This document shows, one piece after another, positions 57,996 through 64,000 of a stretch of DNA of 64,000 nt. Positions within the stretch are counted from its first letter, which is position 1; every line of letters begins with the position of its first letter. The notes below the pieces were generated by a model. It saw only the letters and a program-made list of their open reading frames with translations. It was not told the DNA's origin and ran no database searches. The stretch covers positions 1,426,001 through 1,490,000 of the forward strand of contig CAVNZM010000017.1 of assembly GCA_963693365.1 (NCBI GenBank). Direction: 5' to 3'. Made by a program: the position numbers and the translations under genes. The DNA is from Amoebidium appalachense (taxonomy: Eukaryota; Ichthyosporea).

Positions 57996-58135
57996 ACACA
58001 CACACACGGCTACGTAACTCGCATGCACATGCCCACACATTTGGCTTCACACATCACCACGGCCAACCCATACAGCCCAGCCTGCAATCGAGCCTCGTTC
58101 TTTTCTGGCCGGAGTTCGCAACGGCCAAGCCTTTT

Positions 58136-58187
<52 letters not shown>

Positions 58188-58473
58188 TTCTCCGCCTCCG
58201 GCCTCCTCCTCCTGATCTCTCCTCCCCTCTCCCTCTACCGATAAATACGAGCAGCTCTAGGATAGCCAGCGCATTATGTAACCAACACGTGCCGTCTGTG
58301 TGATATTACCCAGGCAGTATGTGAAAATGTGTTATAATTACGATGTCATAGTACCCAGTACGTATAGTAGTATAATAACGCAATTACACAACGTATCACA
58401 CAATTCATCGGTAGAGCACCATGCGCATGGCGTATAATACTTTAAACGGCGGGGGGAGGCCTTAGGCGGTGGG

Positions 58474-58506
<33 letters not shown>

Positions 58507-58581
58507 CGGCAACATGTGAGTTTTGACTGTGTTACAATCAAGTTCACGATCATGCATTCCGTTCGTCACCAATAAAAGTCT

Positions 58582-58619
<38 letters not shown>

Positions 58620-60431
58620 AGCTGATACCGAGTGTCCCAGGGGAGGCCGAAAAAAAAAAAAAAAAAAAACCGGGAACCCAACTAATTGATTTTCTTAGTC
58701 TTTATGGTGCTTCGTAGAGTAAGAAAACCCTGATACATATCAACACCCGACATCTATGTACTTGATCATATGATATACCGCTGAGGGGATATTCCGAGCA
58801 AAAACCCCCATACCTGAGACTGGTCTCTCTTTGCCTCGAGTAAACAGCGTAAACCCCACTCGTATTTTTTATTGCTGGTCTTTCAACAAGGTGAATGCAG
58901 AATGACTTTACAGTAGCTACAGCACCATGGCTGTATATGTGTGCTTCAGGTGACATTCAAATGACACAAATGTTTGCATTCGATATTCGACGTATGTAAC
59001 ACAGGCACAACTTATTGGCCAGTGATCGCAAACCCCCCCCCCCCCCCCCCAAAAAAAAAAAAAAAAAAAAAAAGCCACCCACCCACCGCCCAAAACGGAC
59101 GTACGTCCGCACACGCACACACGCAGGCACGCACACATGTATGCACCCATGCACACCAACAATTTCCCATACCAAATTAGACATACCGACCAAAAAACAC
59201 AAAAAGCATTATACCATCCCCGACAAGCATACCGGTGCGCTCCTCCCCTCCCCCCAAACCACCACCACCTAGTACCGCCACGACCACCACACACACAAAC
59301 GTCCATTCACACACATACACATAAACTTTGTGCCACGCAGGCACGCACACACACGCGCACGCACACACCACACGCACACACATATGCGCACACACACACA
59401 AATGCGCGTGCAGACACGTACACAAAAAAAAAAAAAAATCGGGTTTGTATCACACTAGCAACCCCCTCAGTCCCCACGGTGTGTGTGTATGTGTGACACG
59501 GCGCACGTGTGGGTGTGTGTGTGTGTGTGCATATGTGTGTTTGGGGTTGAGTTGACAGGAAGGTGAGTGGGTGGTGGGACGGAAGGGGAGGGAAGCGGGG
59601 AGGGGGAGGATAAAGGGATTGATGTGTGGTGGAGTTAGGGGCGCATGAGAAGCAGGGGGGGAAGGGGGAAGACCATGCAGCTGGGGGCTAGAGAGGGGAA
59701 AAACACCCGGGGGGGGGGGGGGGGGAGGGGGGGAGGGGGGAGGGGGATGGCCTTTGAGTTAGAGAGAGATAGAGAGGGGGAGAGAGGGGGAGGGGAGGGG
59801 GAGAGGGAGGGGAGGGGGGGGGGGGGGGGGAGTCTCAGAGTGTGTGACAGAAAGAGGGTGTGTGTGTGTGTGGGGGGGGGGGGGGAGGGGGGGGGGGGGG
59901 GGGGGGGGGGCAATAAAGGGATTATTTGGCGGCGGAGTAAGGGGTGTATGAAGAGCAAGGGGGAGGGAGGGGGGGGGGGGGGGGGGGGGAGGATAACCAC
60001 GCAGCCGGGTGGCTAGGGAGGTGGGGAAATCACAACAAAAAAAAGGAGGGGAGGGCGGGGGGAGGAGAGTGAGAGGAAGGGGAGGGGAAGGGAGGGGGGG
60101 GAAGGGAGGGAGGGGATGAGGGTTGGGGCAGTGGGGGGGGGGGGGGGGGGGGGAAGGAGGGACGGAGGGAGAGAGGTGTGTGTTTGTATGGGCACATACC
60201 TTCCTTTTCCTTCTCTCTCTGTTTGTTTTCACGTATGTAAGTGTGTGTGCGTGTGTGCGCTTTTTTTTTTTTTTTTTTTTTTTTTTTTGGGGGGGGGGGG
60301 GGAAGAGCAGGGAGGGCTCACCTTAAATTCCCAAGTACAACCCCCAAAAATTGTGCTTAGGTATCAGCTGGAAGAGAATAAGTGCCAACCTGTGTACCTA
60401 TGGATGTCTAACACTGACATGTGTTGCGCAG
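57250..60431. other. Interval between TUTase and kinase-like gene, no exon recognised
   Basis: Contains a T-run (57630), (CA)n arrays (57926-58006 and 58584-58619), C-runs (58138-58187), a G-run (58468-58503), C-run plus A-run blocks (59034-59072 and A at 58650) and impure CACG repeats (59100-59430). It also holds G-rich blocks with (GGGGA) variants (59580-60170) and a T-run then G-run (60261-60301). The upstream part of the kinase domain should lie here if the gene is intact, but I could not find an ATP-binding loop or the Lys motif. Confidence 0.5.
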
Positions 60432-61249
60432 GCTGTTGCATCCGAATACGTGGAGGGGGTCCGCCTAATCGCACACCTGAACGCTTTCTATCGTCGAAAC
60501 GGAGGGAACAACACCGACACCAAGCTCTATGCCACTGAACTTACCAGGACGCAAATGTGGTCTTTGCTTCGCCAGGCCGCGTGCGCGCTCGAACGGGTGC
60601 ACGCGTTCGACGTGGCGCACATGGATCCGAATGTGAGCGATTTCATCTGCACGCAAGACGAGCGAGGAAACACCGTTGTTCGCCTGATAGACTTTGGGCT
60701 CGCGACGAACAGGTGGAACCCAGAGTTTTTGTGCTCTCACGGCCGCGCGCACCTCATGTCTCCCGAAGAAGTCGAAGCGTGCAAGACGGGAATCAAGACT
60801 ATCTCTCGAGACGCTGTTCCGTGCGACATTTCAAGTTCGGGCTTCTGGTTTATAACCTCATGGTGCAAGTGGAAAGGAGGTTTGCGCAACCCCCAGACAA
60901 CTACCACCCGTTTGACACGGAGAAGGGAACATGCCCCAACGCACCCGGTACCAGTGCTGTGTTTCCTTTCCACCCGGAGGATCTAACCGATTTGATGAAT
61001 ACCCTCCAAGCCAGGTTGGGTGATCTGTCACCAGAGGTTGAGGTGTTGTTTAGGGGTTGCTTTACGCGCGATAGGGTGGAGAGGTTTGAAATGCTGCAAG
61101 TGATAGCCGTCATCGATATGATATATCGCGGAACTGCCGCCCCCTGGCCCTCCCCCGACCGTTCCTCCCCCTTTGGCCAATCAGACGCTGGCATGCGCAC
61201 ACTGTCAAGCGCCTACTGCGGCTGCGGTACCATCCCAGGCCGCACCTGA
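60432..61249 (+). CDS. Protein-kinase-like domain, C-terminal two thirds, with frameshift and altered catalytic loop
   Basis: After a TGTTGCGCAG acceptor the frame shows the hinge (ASEYVEGVRLIAHL), helix E (LLRQAACALERVHAFDV), then HMDPNVSDF where kinases have HRDxKxxN. Next come VVRLIDFGLA (DFG motif) and LMSPEEVEA at the place of APE. Compared with active kinases, Arg of HRD is Met, the catalytic Lys is Asn and the metal-binding Asn is Asp, while the Asp of HRD and DFG are kept. Near 60828 the frame changes: one base is missing between CDI and FKFGLLVYNLM, the helix F region. The new frame stays open to TGA at 61247-61249. Upstream exons with the Gly loop are not seen. It could be a pseudokinase gene with a sequence error, or a decaying gene. 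The kinase family is not recognised. Confidence 0.65.
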
Positions 61250-61353
61250 TGTTGGGTTAGTTATCCCGGATTAATCCCCCCGTCAAACCAACCGCCCCTC
61301 CCACTCCTCCCCCCTCCCTCCCCCCCCTCCCCCTCCCCCCCTCTTCCCGCTGT

Positions 61354-61384
<31 letters not shown>

Positions 61385-62251
61385 TCCCTCTCCCCCGGGG
61401 AATGGGCTCTAAATGTGATGCATACTCTTTGTGCGTGCTTTGAGGTAAAAATTCGCATACTCTTTGTGTGTGCTTTTTGCATTAAATCGCATGCTCTTTG
61501 TGTGTACTTCTTTCATATAACTCACATACTCTTTGTGTGTGCTCTTTTCATAAAACTCACATAACCTTTGTGTGTGCTCTTTTCATAAAATTCACATACT
61601 CTTTGTGTGTGCTTTTCCGACAGCTTCTTCAAATTGTGTTGGTTATGAAAATGTACTCCTGTTGCAACACATTTTCCTCCCCTACCCCCCCCCCCCCCCC
61701 CCCCCCCTCTCCCCCCAACTTCTCCCTCCCCTTCCCGCCCCCTCCATCCCCTCCCCTGCGCACCCACTCACCATATGCTGCATCCCAACCTTGACCCCAA
61801 TTTAATAAAAGTCTTATCACCCCCCCCCCCCCCCCCTCCCCCCCCCCCCCCCCCCCCCCCCCCCCAACACACACACACCCCTTTCTTTGACCGTTGTTGC
61901 AGGCACGTACACCCTCATTTGCATGCAAATTGAAGCCCACACATCCATCCTATAATAGTATGTATTACCAGATTGAGGGGTTTTGCTTGGGCATATTGTA
62001 TACGTCAACCAATGAACATTAACTAGTTTACGTACTTACTCTTTCTTGATTGGGCATCACACTCTATTGTCCTCCGCTAAGCTTATGTTACAGGTACAGA
62101 GGATAATATGTAAATAAATAATAAAAAAAGGTCCAAAGACATTGTATCGTCATGTTCCTTCTCTCTAGCCATAGCGGACTCAAAACCCCGGTGCATAACA
62201 CCACACGCTGATATCTGACATTCCTTCCCTTTTTCTTTTGATTTAATTTAG
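61250..62251. other. Interval with C-runs and a minisatellite, no gene recognised
   Basis: C-rich stretches at 61275-61400, 61685-61745 and 61820-61866 flank the minisatellite listed separately. The stretch 61900-62250 is non-repetitive, and I see no coding pattern. Confidence 0.5.
61394..61620 (+). repeat. Minisatellite of about 38 bp related to element family A
   Basis: Six units of the type CACATACTCTTTGTGTGTGC followed by TCTTTTCATAAAACT. The first unit follows GGAATGGGCTCTAAATGTGA, so the unit corresponds to the GCATACTCTTTATGTATGGC stretch just after the GATGGGCTCTG core of family A. The array thus looks like an internal expansion of one element copy. Confidence 0.8.
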
Positions 62252-63172
62252 GTCACAACCTACTCTTGAAGATGGAAACCTTCGCGTGTCAAACGATGCT
62301 ATTTACCAGCAACGAGCCAGAGAAGAAAAAGATGGAACGGGTGTGAGCCACACAGAAAGAATTCAAAATCCAGAAAAGGGATTTGAGAGGACCTTGGGCT
62401 AGAGGAGCGCCGCAACAGGGACGGGCTGGGGTGTGGAGGGACGCACACGGGGAAGGGAAGGTCTATCATAGAAGTGGAGCAGGGAGAGAGGAGAAAGAAG
62501 ACGCGGAGGAGAAGAGAGGTCTAGAAGCAGGAGCAGAGAGAGAGGGGAAAGAAGAACAAGATCTAGAAGCAGGAACAGAGAGAGGGGGGAAAGAAGAGAA
62601 AGATCTAGAAACAGGAGCAGAGAGAGTGGGGAAAGAAGACTCGATCTGGGAGGAAGGCCTAGAAGCGAGAGCAGTGAGAGGGGGAAAGAGGGGATGAAGG
62701 ATCTAGAAGCAAGAGCAGAGAGGGGGGGACAGAAGGGATGAAGGATCTAGAAGTAGGAGCAGAGAGAGGAGGGAAAGAAGAGAAATATCTGGGAGTGGGA
62801 GCAGGGAGAGGGGGGAAAGAAGACACACAGGGAAGGAAAGATCTAGAAGCAGGAGCAGAGAGAGGGGGTGAAAGGAGGCTGGCAGTGGAAGAAAATTTCA
62901 AAAGTAGGAGCAGGAAGGGGGGGGAGAGAAGGGAAGAGGGATCTAGAAGCAGAAGCAGGGAGAGGGGGGAAAGGGGGGTGCATCACGGCATAAGAGACAG
63001 AAGTGACGACGAGGATGGGGGGGAGGACAACAAAAGAAACAAGCGGTGTAGGTTGGAGGGTGGAGCAGAGGAAAACGGAGGCTTAATCGAGGGGTTACGT
63101 GGATTGGGAGAAGGGCAGGGGGAAAGGGTAAACGGAAGGGATCCTCTTCATGCAGTTACGAATGTGGAGTGA
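62252..63172 (+). CDS. Arg/Ser-Glu-rich repeat coding region, frame disrupted
   Basis: A segment after TTTAATTTAG (62252-62402) reads SQPTLEDGNLRVSNDAIYQQ and stops at TAG. From about 62478 a repeat of about 42 bp reads RSRSRSRERGERR in one frame and DLEAGTERGGKEEK in another. The two reading types exchange at about 62670 and again near 62870, as small indels shift the array. The last part (63-kb side) reads GSRSRSRERGERGVHHGIRD, then an acidic and a basic stretch, to TGA at 63170-63172. Arg-Ser domains are typical of splicing factors, but no RNA-binding domain is seen. Real gene with repeat-length errors, or a decayed one: not decided. Confidence 0.45.
62505..62970. repeat. 42-bp tandem repeat, coding-type
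   Basis: About ten units built on AGATCTAGAAGCAGGAGCAG followed by AGAGAGGGGGGAAAGAAGA, with variable G-run length between units. G-run length changes are what move the reading frame between units. Confidence 0.88.

Positions 63173-64000
<828 letters not shown>

Noticed and set aside
61394-61620. CRISPR-like array of 38-bp units
   Set aside because: Units vary along their whole length with no constant repeat and unique spacer; it is a minisatellite derived from a dispersed element.

Overview
This is a stretch of nuclear DNA from an intron-rich eukaryote. Every gene I can recognise is split into short exons of about 35 to 230 bases (a few final exons are longer), joined by GT-AG introns. Between the exons lie very large amounts of simple repeats: C/G homopolymer runs, (CA)n/(GT)n, (CT)n, trinucleotide and (ACGC)n arrays, plus composite C-then-A runs. 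Nothing bacterial, plastid or viral was seen. The aminopeptidase is animal-like, so an invertebrate or a unicellular relative of animals is plausible, but the sequence does not decide the species.

Layout. (1) 2499-27382, minus strand: an apparently complete M1 zinc aminopeptidase of the puromycin-sensitive (PSA/NPEPPS) type, about 870 residues. I traced 27 numbered exons, one of them present in two copies, nearly all joined in consistent phase. One intron carries a sense-strand tRNA-Pro(CGG). The last intron carries a 798-bp terminal-inverted-repeat element. Several introns carry copies of a dispersed repeat. (2) 27383-28460: a divergent promoter interval. (3) 28461 to about 33.2 kb, plus strand: a secreted, cysteine-rich protein with a signal peptide and a Thr-rich stalk. 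(4) About 35.8-43.1 kb, plus strand: exons of an unrecognised protein with a basic N-terminal segment and a Cys/His zinc-finger-like exon. (5) About 43.8-57.25 kb, plus strand: a non-canonical poly(A) polymerase / terminal uridylyltransferase (Cid1/TUT-type), with the whole catalytic core and the PAP-associated domain visible and a Lys/Gln-rich N-terminus. (6) 60432-61249, plus strand: the C-terminal two thirds of a protein-kinase-like domain, with an altered catalytic loop and one frameshift. (7) 62252-63172, plus strand: an Arg/Ser-Glu-rich repeat coding region, frame-disrupted.

Three themes stand out. First, tandem duplications repeatedly straddle exon-intron junctions; the best case is a six-fold, 142-bp array of the exon end that encodes the aminopeptidase zinc site. 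Second, splice sites are built from simple repeats: C-runs sit just inside many 5' splice sites, and (CA)n arrays end directly in the CAG of many 3' splice sites. Third, dispersed short elements sharing a GATGGGCTCTG core end in long C-runs, in at least one case followed by an A-run, which suggests a C-tailed retroposon family. The genes do not form an obvious pathway.
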